Positions 34,402 through 44,884 of a DNA stretch of 64,000 bases are shown here, in pieces. Location: assembly GCA_963724385.1 (NCBI GenBank), contig CAVRUJ010000002.1:1240001-1304000 (forward strand), given 5' to 3'. Below the pieces are notes generated by a model, which worked only from the letters and a program-made list of their open reading frames with translations, had not been told where the DNA came from and ran no database searches. The stretch's first letter is position 1; every line of letters starts with the position of its first letter. The position numbers were made by a program, and so were the translations under genes. The DNA is from DASXQK01 sp963724385. Lineage in GTDB: Bacteria; Pseudomonadota; Alphaproteobacteria; Dongiales; Dongiaceae.

Positions 34402-35241
34402 TCAGGCGGCGGCGGCGAGCTTTCTATTCTGCCGGGCGATGAGCCAGCATCCGAGCCTGGTCAGCAAGGCATTGAGCCGGCCGTTGGGCGACAGCCCCAC
34501 GGCTTTCAGCACCATGGCAACGGCGCGCTCGACGTGGCGCTGCTTATAGGATGCGAAGGCCCGGCAGGCATAGGCCGCGGCGTAGCGCCGGCGGTCATAA
34601 CGCGCCTCGGGCCCGGTATTGGCGGCGAAATAGGCATAGGGGAGTTCGTCGTCCTTGTCCGATTCCCGCATGCGCCCGAAGGCGACCATGAGGCGCCGCC
34701 AGCGGCCGAGCTTGTCCAGCTTCAGATAGCGACGCAGATTGTCATAGAACAGCTTGTAGTGCTGGTGCTCGTCGGCCGCGATGTTGCGGCAGATTGCCTT
34801 CAGCACCGGCTCCTCGCTTGCATCCATGAGCGCGCCGTAGAAGGAGCTGGTGCCGGTTTCCACGATGCAGCGCGAGACCAGTTCGCCCGACCGGGAACCG
34901 CGGACGGAGCTGCTGGAATCGACGGGGATCTTGTAACCCTCGGTGAAGCGCTTGAAGCTTGCCTCGAAGTCGAAGGCAGGATCGGCTAGGCGCGCCCAAG
35001 CGGCCAGGGCCTTGCCGTGCTGAACCTCTTCCTCGGCCCAGCGGCGTGCGACCTCCTGGAATTCGGGGTCGTCATGAAAGACGGAGCAGAGATAGGCCGA
35101 ATAGTCGCGGCCGTTATGCTCGACCATGGCCGCGGCCTTCACCACCTTCAGCACTTCTGGGTCGACTTTGGAGGCATCGAACTGCCGCCATGGAATGTCG
35201 GCCAGCGTCCAATGCCTCTTGCGCGCAAGCTCTTGCTGCAT
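34402..35241 (-). CDS. ferritin-like di-iron carboxylate protein
   Basis: 279-residue soluble protein with a four-helix di-iron pattern: E41 in AMVEHNG, E72-V-Q-H75 in WAEEEVQHG, E in RCIVETGTSSFYGAL and E-H-Q-H in AADEHQHYKLF. This E, ExxH, E, ExxH spacing is that of ferritin-like oxidases and rubrerythrins. The C-terminal part is basic with an ARRRYAAAYACRAF-like helix and ends in Ala repeats. ATG at 35241 (MQQELARKRHWTL) is chosen over an upstream in-frame GTG/ATG region lacking conservation. It sits upstream of irr on the same strand. Precise reaction unknown. Confidence 0.75.
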   Translation of the reverse strand: MQQELARKRHWTLADIPWRQFDASKVDPEVLKVVKAAAMVEHNGRDYSAYLCSVFHDDPEFQEVARRWAEEEVQHGKALAAWARLADPAFDFEASFKRFTEGYKIPVDSSSSVRGSRSGELVSRCIVETGTSSFYGALMDASEEPVLKAICRNIAADEHQHYKLFYDNLRRYLKLDKLGRWRRLMVAFGRMRESDKDDELPYAYFAANTGPEARYDRRRYAAAYACRAFASYKQRHVERAVAMVLKAVGLSPNGRLNALLTRLGCWLIARQNRKLAAAA

Positions 35242-35384
35242 GGCCTCAGTCCGCTTTTTCGTTCCTATTTTGGGTCGCGCCGCGCCGCTGTGCAAGTCCC
35301 CGGCTGACAGCAGAATGCCGGCCGTTGCCCCCATGGCATCCTGGCCAAGCGCCGAGCGCATTCAAGGCCGCGATCGGGGACAGC

Positions 35385-35798
35385 CTAATAGACGGGGTTG
35401 TCGAGCGCGGCAAGCTTGGCTTCGGCGACCGCGATCGCGGCTTCCGCCGCGTCCTTCCCGGCCTCGTCCTTCGCCTCGCCAAGATCGTCCCGCGCATTCT
35501 TGAGGTCGGCATCCGCCGCGGCCCGGTCGATCTCGGCGACGGCCATCGCCTGCTCGGCCAGCACCGTGCAGCGCTCCGCCGTCACTTCGGCAAAGCCGCC
35601 GGCGACGAAGATGCGTTCCTTCGGCTGCCCGCCGTCGAAGACGACGATGACGCCGGGCCTGACCTTGGCGATCACCGGCGCATGGCCCGGCAACGCGCCG
35701 AAGTCGCCTTCGCTTCCCGGCACGACCACCATCTCGACCGCCCGGCTCACCACGAGGCGCTCCGGCGATACCAGCTCGAATTCGATCAGATCGGCCAT
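35385..35798 (-). CDS. atpC: ATP synthase F1 epsilon subunit
   Basis: 137-residue subunit of the F1 central stalk, which couples rotation and can inhibit ATP hydrolysis. N-terminal beta-sandwich is clear (FELVSPERLVVSRAVEMVVVPGSEGDFGALPGHAP), followed by a helical C-terminal arm rich in Ala and Asp. It is the last atp gene but is separated from atpD by an inserted Nudix gene, 10 bases upstream. Confidence 0.94.
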   Translation of the reverse strand: MADLIEFELVSPERLVVSRAVEMVVVPGSEGDFGALPGHAPVIAKVRPGVIVVFDGGQPKERIFVAGGFAEVTAERCTVLAEQAMAVAEIDRAAADADLKNARDDLGEAKDEAGKDAAEAAIAVAEAKLAALDNPVY

Positions 35799-35808
35799 CG
35801 TCGGTTTC

Positions 35809-36228
35809 CTATCCTTCGCACGCCAGCCGGTGCCAGTTCCGGATCGACCGGCGGTATCCCTCGGGCATGTTGAGCCCTTCGATCTCCGCGATCGGAAAAG
35901 TCCCGACCGCCTTGTGCTCGGCGCTTGGCTTCGGCGCCTTGCCCTCGAGTGCCCGGCAGCCGTAGGTGACGATCACCACCTCCGCCCGTCCGGCGATCTC
36001 ATAGCGCCAGCAATCGAGGATGCGCTCGGCGGCGACGCCGATCGAAAGCTCCTCGCCGACCTCCCGCACCAGGCAGTCGGCCGGATCCTCGCCGTGCTCC
36101 AGCTTGCCCCCCGGCAGCTCCCATTCGTCCCGCTCGTTTCGCAACAGCACGACGCCCCCTTCGAGGAACACGACGCCCTTGACCGAGACCGGAAAGCGAG
36201 GGGCTGGCGAGGACGGCGCCAAACTCAA
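35809..36228 (-). CDS. Nudix hydrolase inserted between atpD and atpC
   Basis: 139-residue Nudix protein. The box runs GGKLEHGEDPADCLVREVGEELSI, matching G-x5-E-x7-RE-x2-EE but with serine where the consensus has the last glycine. The start is TTG at 36228, overlapping the atpD stop (TTGA), so translation is coupled to atpD. Substrate cannot be told; the family includes NTP and ADP-sugar pyrophosphatases. Its place inside the ATP synthase operon is unusual. Confidence 0.85.
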   Translation of the reverse strand: MSLAPSSPAPRFPVSVKGVVFLEGGVVLLRNERDEWELPGGKLEHGEDPADCLVREVGEELSIGVAAERILDCWRYEIAGRAEVVIVTYGCRALEGKAPKPSAEHKAVGTFPIAEIEGLNMPEGYRRSIRNWHRLACEG

Positions 36229-37649
36229 GCCGCCTCGGCCGCCATCTTGCGCGACTTCTCCACCGCCTCCTCGATGGTGCCCACCATGTAGAAGGCGAAC
36301 TCGGGCATGTCGTCGTAGTCGCCGGCGACGATACCCTTGAAGCCCTTGATCGTGTCCTCGAGCTTGACGAAGACGCCGGGGCTCCCGGTGAAGACTTCGG
36401 CCACATGGAAGGGCTGGGACAGGAAGCGCTGGATCTTGCGGGCCCGGGCCACGACCAGCTTGTCCTCTTCGCTGAGCTCGTCCATCCCCAGGATGGCGAT
36501 GATGTCCTGGAGGCCCTTGTAGGTCTGCAGCACCCGCTGCACGTCGCGGGCGACCTTGTAGTGCTCCTCGCCGACGACGCGGGGATCGAGCATGCGGCTG
36601 GTCGAATCGAGCGGATCCACCGCCGGATAGATGCCGAGCTCGGCGATCTGGCGCGAAAGCACCGTGGTGGCGTCCAGATGGCTGAAGGAGGTGGCCGGCG
36701 CCGGGTCGGTCAAGTCGTCGGCCGGCACATAGATCGCCTGGACCGAGGTGATCGAACCCTTCTTGGTGGTGGTGATGCGCTCCTGGAGCGTTCCCATGTC
36801 GGTCGCCAGCGTCGGCTGGTAGCCGACCGCCGAGGGAATGCGGCCGAGCAAGGCCGAGACCTCGGAGCCGGCCTGGGTGAATCGGAAGATGTTGTCGACG
36901 AAGAACAGGACGTCCTGGCCTTCCTCGTCGCGGAAATACTCCGCCACCGTCAGGCCGGTCAGGCCGACCCGCGCGCGGGCACCCGGCGGCTCGTTCATCT
37001 GGCCATAGACCAGAGCCACCTTGGAGCCGGGGCCGTCGATCTTGATGACCTCCGATTCGATCATCTCGTGATAGAGGTCGTTGCCCTCGCGGGTGCGCTC
37101 GCCGACGCCGGCGAAGACCGAGACGCCGCCATGGGCCTTGGCGATATTGTTGATGAGTTCCATGATGATCACGGTCTTGCCCACGCCCGCACCGCCGAAC
37201 AGGCCGATCTTGCCGCCCTTGGCGTAGGGCGCCAGGAGATCCACGACCTTGATGCCCGTCGCCAGGATCTGGGCCTCGGTCGACTGGTCGACGAAGGCCG
37301 GCGCCTGGCGATGAATCGGGAGCATGTGCTCGCTCGAGACCGGGCCGCGCTCGTCCACCGGCTCGCCGACGACATTGATGATGCGCCCCAGCGTCGCCGG
37401 CCCCACGGGCACGGTGATCGCATCGCCGGTGTCGACCACCTGCTGGCCGCGCACCAGGCCGTCGGTGGTGTCCATGGCGATGGTGCGCACCGTCTTCTCG
37501 CCCAGATGCTGCGCCACTTCGAGGACCAGGCGCTTGCCCTGGTTCTCCGCATGAAGCGCGTTCAGGATCGCCGGCAGCTCGCCATCGAACTGGACGTCGA
37601 CCACGGCGCCCAAGACCTGGGTGATCCTGCCGATGGAATTGCTTGCCAT
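36225..37649 (-). CDS. atpD: ATP synthase F1 beta subunit
   Basis: Catalytic subunit, 474 residues. Walker A GGAGVGKT, the signature PAVDPLDSTSR and VVGEEHYKVARDVQ are present, as is the catalytic glutamate in GVGERTREGND. ATG at 37649. It follows atpG by 17 bases and ends within the Nudix start. Confidence 0.98.
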   Translation of the reverse strand: MASNSIGRITQVLGAVVDVQFDGELPAILNALHAENQGKRLVLEVAQHLGEKTVRTIAMDTTDGLVRGQQVVDTGDAITVPVGPATLGRIINVVGEPVDERGPVSSEHMLPIHRQAPAFVDQSTEAQILATGIKVVDLLAPYAKGGKIGLFGGAGVGKTVIIMELINNIAKAHGGVSVFAGVGERTREGNDLYHEMIESEVIKIDGPGSKVALVYGQMNEPPGARARVGLTGLTVAEYFRDEEGQDVLFFVDNIFRFTQAGSEVSALLGRIPSAVGYQPTLATDMGTLQERITTTKKGSITSVQAIYVPADDLTDPAPATSFSHLDATTVLSRQIAELGIYPAVDPLDSTSRMLDPRVVGEEHYKVARDVQRVLQTYKGLQDIIAILGMDELSEEDKLVVARARKIQRFLSQPFHVAEVFTGSPGVFVKLEDTIKGFKGIVAGDYDDMPEFAFYMVGTIEEAVEKSRKMAAEAA

Positions 37650-37666
37650 ATCGAGCTTCCTCTTCC

Positions 37667-38551
37667 TTAGAGCGCCTCGGCGCCGGAGATGATCTCGATC
37701 AACTCCTTGGTGATATAGGCCTGGCGCGAGCGGTTGTAGAAAATCGTGAGCTTGTTGATCATCTCGCCGGCATTGCGGGTGGCGCTGTCCATCGCCGTCA
37801 TGCGCGCACCCTGCTCGCTGGCGTTGTTCTCCAGCAAGGCCCGGAACACCTGGACGCCCAGGTTGCGCGGCAGAAGCGCCTCCAGGATTTCCGTCTCCTC
37901 CGGCTCGTAGTCGTAGGAGGCATCCCCCGCCCCCGCCGCGCCCGTCCCGGCCTCGGGCAAGGCAAAGGGGATCAGCTGCTGGATCGTGACGATCTGGGTC
38001 ATCGCGGATTTGAACTTGTTGTACACGAGGTGGCAGACGTCGAAATCGCCCGCCTCGAACATGGCGACGAGCCTGCTGCCGATGCCGGCCGCCGCCGGAA
38101 AGGCGAGCCGAGGGCGGCCGATGTCTTCGACATGACCGATGATGAGGTTCGCCATGTCCCGCCGGAGCTGGTCGCGGCCCTTGCGCCCGACGCAGAAGAT
38201 CTTCACCTGGCGCCCCTCGTCCTGAAGCTGGCGCGCCTTGCGCCTGGCGGCCCGCACGATCGAGGAATTGAACCCGCCGCAGAGCCCCCGGTCCGAGGTC
38301 ATGACCACCAGAAGATGGGTCTGGTCGCGGCCGTTGCCGGCGAGGAGCGGCGGCGCGCCTTCCCGGCCCGCCATGCTGACTGCGAGCGAACCCAGCATCC
38401 GTTCCATCCGCTCGGCATAGGGCCGCGCGGCTTCGGCTGCCTCCTGGGCGCGGCGCAGCTTGGCCGCGGCCACCATCTTCATGGCCGACGTGATCTTCTG
38501 CGTCGACTTGACGCTGTTGATCCGGACCTTGAGATCCTTGAGCGAAGGCAT
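37667..38551 (-). CDS. atpG: ATP synthase F1 gamma subunit
   Basis: Rotor shaft subunit, 294 residues. Begins MPSLKDLKVRINSVKSTQKITSAMKMVAAAKLRRAQ and ends with ITKELIEIISGAEAL, both standard. The central domain contains the alphaproteobacterial insertion rich in Gly/Ala (TGAAGAGDASYDY). Confidence 0.97.
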   Translation of the reverse strand: MPSLKDLKVRINSVKSTQKITSAMKMVAAAKLRRAQEAAEAARPYAERMERMLGSLAVSMAGREGAPPLLAGNGRDQTHLLVVMTSDRGLCGGFNSSIVRAARRKARQLQDEGRQVKIFCVGRKGRDQLRRDMANLIIGHVEDIGRPRLAFPAAAGIGSRLVAMFEAGDFDVCHLVYNKFKSAMTQIVTIQQLIPFALPEAGTGAAGAGDASYDYEPEETEILEALLPRNLGVQVFRALLENNASEQGARMTAMDSATRNAGEMINKLTIFYNRSRQAYITKELIEIISGAEAL

Positions 38552-38569
38552 CGACCGCGGTTCCCGACC

Positions 38570-40098
<1,529 letters not shown>

Positions 40099-40099
<1 letters not shown>

Positions 40100-40659
40100 T
40101 ATCCGACCCCTTTCATGACCAGTTGCAGGCGTTGGAGTTTCGATTTGAGGGAGCTGTCGACGAGCCGGCTGCCGACCTTGACGAGGAGGCCGCCTATAAG
40201 GCTGCGGTCGGTCTTGAGCTCGACGGTAACCTTGGCCCCCAGCGCCCGGCGCAGCGCATCGGTCAGGTGGGCCTGCTGTTCGTCGCTCAAGGGCACGGCC
40301 GAGGTGACGCTGGCGGTGATTTCGCCGCGCCGGCGGGCGAGTTCGGCCAGGAAGGCCTCGATCATGTCGGTAAGCGCGAACAAACGCCGGTTTTCGGCCA
40401 CCAGCCCCACGAAGCGCTTGGTGAGATCGCCGGCCCCGGCCTGGCTCAGCACGGCAGCCAGTGCGCGTCCCTGCTCGGAGCGGCTGAGCACCGGGCTGCG
40501 CAACAGGCGCAGCAGGTCCGGGCTGCCCGCAATCATGGCCTTCAATTGGCGCAAATCGCCGGCGACCGCGTCGAGTTCTCTGGCCTCCTCGGCCAGATCG
40601 AACAACGCCGCAGCGTAACGCGCGGCAAGCCCGGCTGTGCCGGTGTCCTGGGCTGCCAA
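40099..40659 (-). CDS. atpH: ATP synthase F1 delta subunit
   Basis: Peripheral-stalk cap (OSCP-like) subunit, 186 residues from a TTG at 40659 (MAAQDTGTAGLAARYAAALF), which aligns with family starts; a GTG at 40707 would add 16 residues. GGLLVKVGSRLVDSSLKSKLQRL at the C-terminus is diagnostic. First gene of atpHAGDC; F0 genes are not nearby, which is normal for alphaproteobacteria. Confidence 0.92.
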
Positions 40660-40770
40660 GTGGACGACCCCGTATCCTTGAAGGACGCCCGTCGCCGGGC
40701 GCCACACTCGAAAAAAACCTTGCCGCGCCGGGATTTCCGCCTTGAAACCCCCGTGCTCAAAGGCGCGGGG

Positions 40771-40799
40771 TATCTATCATAGAGACATCCCAGGCGCAA
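40771..40799 (-). promoter_or_regulatory. predicted atp operon promoter
   Basis: TTGCGC (complement of 40794-40799) and TAGATA (complement of 40771-40776), 17-base spacer. Start near 40764 gives a leader of about 105 bases before the TTG start of atpH. A GCGGC/GCCGC hairpin just upstream may terminate the pilin transcript. Confidence 0.5.
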
Positions 40800-40821
40800 C
40801 CGCGGCAGGACGGCCGCAGCG

Positions 40822-41025
40822 TCAGACGAAGCGGTGATCCTGCAGCGAGGGCTGGGTGGTTTCGTAGGCCATCTTCGCGTTCACCTTGCTGAACACCGAA
40901 CTGATGGTCGACCCGAGCGTGCTCAGAATTGTGACAGCAGCAACCGCGACCAGCGCGGCGATCAAGGCGTACTCCATCATGGTGACGCCCCTGCGATCTC
41001 TTGCCAACTTGCGAATTAGTCGCAT
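40822..41025 (-). CDS. Flp/Fap-family type IVb pilin (orphan)
   Basis: 67-residue pilin precursor. A basic leader is followed by the TMMEYALIAALVAVAAVTILSTLG hydrophobic helix; glutamate (E18) after the processing region is typical of Flp pilins cut by a CpaA-type peptidase after a glycine (here RRG-VTMMEYA). It is normally encoded with tad/cpa assembly genes, but here sits alone between priA and the atp operon. It has its own good promoter. Pili assembled elsewhere in the genome could use it. Confidence 0.9.
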   Translation of the reverse strand: MRLIRKLARDRRGVTMMEYALIAALVAVAAVTILSTLGSTISSVFSKVNAKMAYETTQPSLQDHRFV

Positions 41026-41051
41026 TTCAATTTCCTGCCTCTATTTTGTCC

Positions 41052-41080
41052 TACATATCAACAAATCCTATTTCCGTCAA
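41052..41080 (-). promoter_or_regulatory. predicted flp pilin promoter
   Basis: TTGACG (complement of 41075-41080) and TATGTA (complement of 41052-41057) with 17-base spacer in an AT-rich 223-base gap. A GGTTG-A-CAACC palindrome at 41123-41133, 43 bases upstream, might be an operator. Confidence 0.65.
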
Positions 41081-41248
41081 CAAATGAGACGTCGCAATAG
41101 GTTATCACATGTTCGCGATGTCGGTTGACAACCAAAAACGGTAGACAATTTGAATACGGATTTAATTTTCCCGCAAAGATGAAGCGAAAATTTCCGGGCG
41201 CGCGAGTGGCAATCGGGCGTTCAAGCGGACCGATGAGCGGCCGCAGTC

Positions 41249-43399
41249 TCACAAGAAACTGTAAGGATCGATGTCGATCTGCAGGCGCACCAAGCCGGGC
41301 AGCTTGACCTTGGCGAGCCACTCGCGCAACAGCGGCTGCGGTGCAATGTCGCGCCGACATTTAATCAGGAAGCGGCGCCGGTGGCGCCCCCGCAGGATCG
41401 CCATGGGTGCCGGCGCCGGGCCCAGCACGCTCACGCCCGACCCGGCCGGTGCGAGGCGCGCCAGCTCGCGGGCATAGCGGTCGAGACGCTCGCCGTCATG
41501 GCTCGAAAGGATGAGCGCCGCCAGCCGCCCGAAGGGCGGCATGCCCGCCGCCTCGCGCTCCGCCAACTCTTGAGCCATCAGGCCTTCCCGATCGCCGGCG
41601 ACCAAGGCCTTCATCACGGGATGGCCCGGATCGTAGGTCTGAAGCAGCACGCGGCCCGGCCGCTCGGCCCGCCCGGCCCGGCCCGCCACCTGGTTCAGGA
41701 GTTGATAGGTGCGTTCGGTCGCGCGCAGGTCTCCGCCCGCCAGCCCCAGATCGGCATCGACCACGCCCACCAGGGTCAACATGGGGAAGTGATGGCCCTT
41801 GGCGACGATCTGGGTCCCGATCAGAAGGTCGACTTCATGACGGGCGATCCGATCGAACATCTCGGCCGCCGCGCGCGGGCCACCCATGGTGTCGCTGGTC
41901 AGGCTGACGATGCGGGCGGCGGGAAACAGCCCTGCCGCCTCCTCGGCCAACCGCTCCACGCCCGGTCCGCAGGGAGCGAAGCTTCCGCCTTGGCCGCATT
42001 GGGGACAGCGCGAGGGTAAGGCCGTCTGATAGCCGCAGTGATGGCATTGCAAGCGCCCCGCCAGGCGATGCTCCACCAGCCAGGCGGTGCAGTTGGGGCA
42101 GTTGAGACGATGGCCGCAGGCTCGGCAAAGGGTGAGCGGCGCATAGCCCCGGCGATTGAGGAACAGGAGGGCCTGCTCCTGGCTGGCGAGCGTCTCCTCC
42201 AGCGCCGTCACCAGGACGGGCGATAGCCAGCGCTGGCGGGCCGGACGGTCGCGCCTCAGATCGATGGCCGAGATGCTCGGCATGGCCGCGCCGGCATGGC
42301 GGTCGGGCAGATGGACGGCGGCGTAACGGCCGGTCGCGACGTTGTGCAGGGTCTCCAGCGAGGGCGTGGCGGAGACCAGCAGCACCGGAATGCCGGCCAG
42401 ATGCCCACGCAGAACTGCCATGTCGCGCGCCTGGTAGCAGACGCCGTCCTCCTGCTTGTAGGCGCCGTCATGCTCCTCATCGACGACGATGAGGCCGAGA
42501 TCAGGATAGGGAAGGAAGAGCGCCGAACGGGCACCGACCACGACCCGCGCCTCGCCCGCGGCGATTGCCCGCCAGGCCGTGCGCCGGTCGGTCGCCGTCA
42601 GGTCGGAATGCCATTCCGCCGGGCGGGCGCCGAAGCGCCGTTCAAAGCGCTCGAGCCACTGGGCCGTGAGCGCGATCTCGGGCAGCAGCACCAAGACCTG
42701 GCGCCCGGCGCGCAGCGCTCCGGCGACGGCCTCGAAATAGACCTCCGTCTTGCCGGCGCCGGTAACGCCGTCGATCAGGGTGACGCCGGGCTCGGCGAGC
42801 TTGGCCAGCAACCCGTCGGCCACCTTGCGCTGGGCGGTAGAGAGTGCGGGCCCGGCCCTGCCGCCATCGGGCCTGGCGAAGGGCGAAGGCCGGGGCAAGG
42901 CCACGGCCTCCAGCAAGCCGGCCGCCGCCATCGCCTTGACGACACCGGGCCCGATACCGGCCTCGCGGGCGAGGTCCATGGTGGTTCGCGCCGGCCCTTC
43001 GGCCAACAGCGCCAGCACGCGCTGGCGCGCCGGCGTCAGCTTCCCATTCCCCGCATCCCGCGCGGCACGCCAAGCCGAGACGAGGCGCGGCGGTTCCAGC
43101 GCGGCCGAAACGCTCATCGCCATGCGCAGCACCTGGCCCGGCGGGGCCAGGGTATAGGCCGCGACCCGGTCGATGAACCGGCGCGAGATTTCGGGCAGCG
43201 CCGGCACGTCCAGCCGGCCGATGACGGGCTTCAGCTTGGCTTCCGGAACCTCGCCCGTGCCGGGGCCCCAGACGACGCCCAGAGTCTCGCGCCCGCCGAG
43301 CGGCACGACGACGAAATCGCCCGGCAGGATGCCCTCGCCCAGATAGTCGTAGCAGCCGGCCAGCGGGAGCGGCAACAAGATGGCATGGGATTCGGGCAT
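41249..43399 (-). CDS. priA: primosomal replication protein PriA (replication restart helicase)
   Basis: 3'-5' DNA helicase that restarts stalled forks, 716 residues. The order is the N-terminal DNA-binding domain, Walker A GVTGAGKTEVY, DEEHDGAYKQE Walker B, a zinc-binding segment with C-x2-C pairs (CRACGHRLNCPNC, CHHCGYQ, CPQCG) and the C-terminal helicase motifs with TQIVAKGHHFPMLTLVGVVDAD. ATG at 43399, 45 bases from the divergent transaldolase. Confidence 0.96.
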   Translation of the reverse strand: MPESHAILLPLPLAGCYDYLGEGILPGDFVVVPLGGRETLGVVWGPGTGEVPEAKLKPVIGRLDVPALPEISRRFIDRVAAYTLAPPGQVLRMAMSVSAALEPPRLVSAWRAARDAGNGKLTPARQRVLALLAEGPARTTMDLAREAGIGPGVVKAMAAAGLLEAVALPRPSPFARPDGGRAGPALSTAQRKVADGLLAKLAEPGVTLIDGVTGAGKTEVYFEAVAGALRAGRQVLVLLPEIALTAQWLERFERRFGARPAEWHSDLTATDRRTAWRAIAAGEARVVVGARSALFLPYPDLGLIVVDEEHDGAYKQEDGVCYQARDMAVLRGHLAGIPVLLVSATPSLETLHNVATGRYAAVHLPDRHAGAAMPSISAIDLRRDRPARQRWLSPVLVTALEETLASQEQALLFLNRRGYAPLTLCRACGHRLNCPNCTAWLVEHRLAGRLQCHHCGYQTALPSRCPQCGQGGSFAPCGPGVERLAEEAAGLFPAARIVSLTSDTMGGPRAAAEMFDRIARHEVDLLIGTQIVAKGHHFPMLTLVGVVDADLGLAGGDLRATERTYQLLNQVAGRAGRAERPGRVLLQTYDPGHPVMKALVAGDREGLMAQELAEREAAGMPPFGRLAALILSSHDGERLDRYARELARLAPAGSGVSVLGPAPAPMAILRGRHRRRFLIKCRRDIAPQPLLREWLAKVKLPGLVRLQIDIDPYSFL

Positions 43400-43444
43400 C
43401 GGCTACACTTTAGCCGACCATCGCCGAATTCGACGCGAGCGCGC

Positions 43445-44101
43445 ATGAAATTCTTCCTCGACACCGCCGACATCGCCGAGATTCGGGAGCTGGCCGCGAC
43501 CGGACTGATCGACGGCATCACGACCAATCCCTCGCTCGTCGCCAAGAGCGGGCGCAAATTCGTCGACGCGATCAAGGAGATCTGCAGCGCGATCGCGGGG
43601 CCAGTCAGCGCCGAGGTCGCGGCGACCGACCACGCGACCATGTTGGCCGAGGGCCGCAAGCTCGCGGCCATCGCGCCCAATGTCGTGGTCAAGACGCCGC
43701 TCACCCCCGACGGCCTCAAGACCTGCAAGGCGCTGCGCGCCGAAGGCATCCGCGTCAACGTCACGCTCTGCTTCTCGCCGGCCCAGGCCATCCTCGCGGC
43801 CAAGGCTGGGGCAAGCTACATCTCGCCCTTCGTCGGGCGGCTCGACGACGTGGGCAGCGACGGCATGGGCCTCATCGCCGACATCGTGCAGATCTACGAG
43901 GCCTATCCCGAGTTCGAGACCGAAGTGCTGGTCGCCTCGGTACGCCATCCCATCCATGTCGTCGCCGCCGCCAAGCTCGGCGCCGATGTCGTCACCCTGC
44001 CACCCGCCGTGCTCCGGCAGATGTACAACCACCCGCTCACCGACAAGGGCCTGGCCGCCTTCCTCGCCGACTGGGCGAAGACCGGCCAGTCGATCTTGTG
44101 A
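43445..44101 (+). CDS. fsa: transaldolase / fructose-6-phosphate aldolase (short TAL-FSA type)
   Basis: 218-residue class I aldolase of the pentose phosphate pathway. MKFFLDTADIAEIREL at the start, GITTNPSLVAKSG and the Schiff-base lysine in NVVVKTPLTPDGLK. The short form can act as a transaldolase or as fructose-6-phosphate aldolase; sequence alone does not decide. The ATG at 43445 is the family start. Confidence 0.93.
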   Translation: MKFFLDTADIAEIRELAATGLIDGITTNPSLVAKSGRKFVDAIKEICSAIAGPVSAEVAATDHATMLAEGRKLAAIAPNVVVKTPLTPDGLKTCKALRAEGIRVNVTLCFSPAQAILAAKAGASYISPFVGRLDDVGSDGMGLIADIVQIYEAYPEFETEVLVASVRHPIHVVAAAKLGADVVTLPPAVLRQMYNHPLTDKGLAAFLADWAKTGQSIL

Positions 44102-44170
44102 CGATGGGCCAACTCATGACGGTCGGGCCCATCGCGTCGGGCGACCCTGTGAGACCCGCGGGCTAGCCCC

Positions 44171-44884
44171 GTGTCGCGCAGCCCCGAAGACGCCATCGCC
44201 CCGGCGCCGCGCCTGACGGCGGCCCAGGTCGTCGACTATCTCAAACGCCACCCGACCTTCCTCATGCGCCATCCCGAACTGCTCGACGGCCAGGCGGCTC
44301 CAGCCCGCAAGCAGGGCGAGAGCGTGGTCGATCTGCAGCAGTTCATGGTCGAGAAGCTGCGCCGCGATCTGTCGCGCCTGCGCGGCCTGCAGGACGAGCT
44401 GCTCGCCAACAGCCGGGACAATCTCTCGACCCAGGACCGCATTCATCGCGCGGCGCTCGCCCTTCTCGGCGCCGAAAGCTTCGAGCACCTGATCGAAATC
44501 GTCACCACGGATCTGGCCGTCCTGCTCGATGTGGATGTCGCCGGGCTCTGCGTCGAGGCGACGGCCCATGCCGCGCCGCGCACGGTCGAGGGCGTCCAGG
44601 TCCTGCCACCGGGCGCGGTCGACGGGCTCCTTGGCCCGGATCGCGAAGTCTTGCTGCGCGACGATGCGGAAGGCGATCTGGCCGTGTTCGGGCCGGCGGC
44701 GGGGCTGGTGCGCTCCGACGCCCTGATCCGTCTCAGCGTCGGGCAGAACGTGCCGCTCGGCCTCCTCGTCTTCGGCACGCGTCATCCCGGCTACTTCAAC
44801 GCCGGCCAGGGGACCGAGCTGCTGGTGTTCCTCGCCCGCGTGCTCGAGCATTGCCTCAGGCAATGGCTGGGCCTGAAGCCCTGA
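44171..44884 (+). CDS. DUF484 family protein (GAF-like)
   Basis: 237-residue protein with the DUF484 opening LTAAQVVDYLKRHPTFLMRHPELLDG and a GAF-like C-terminal half. It commonly precedes xerC, as here: the xerC start lies inside its last codons. GTG at 44171 is the start. Role unknown, though the link to xerC suggests chromosome segregation. Confidence 0.88.
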   Translation: MSRSPEDAIAPAPRLTAAQVVDYLKRHPTFLMRHPELLDGQAAPARKQGESVVDLQQFMVEKLRRDLSRLRGLQDELLANSRDNLSTQDRIHRAALALLGAESFEHLIEIVTTDLAVLLDVDVAGLCVEATAHAAPRTVEGVQVLPPGAVDGLLGPDREVLLRDDAEGDLAVFGPAAGLVRSDALIRLSVGQNVPLGLLVFGTRHPGYFNAGQGTELLVFLARVLEHCLRQWLGLKP

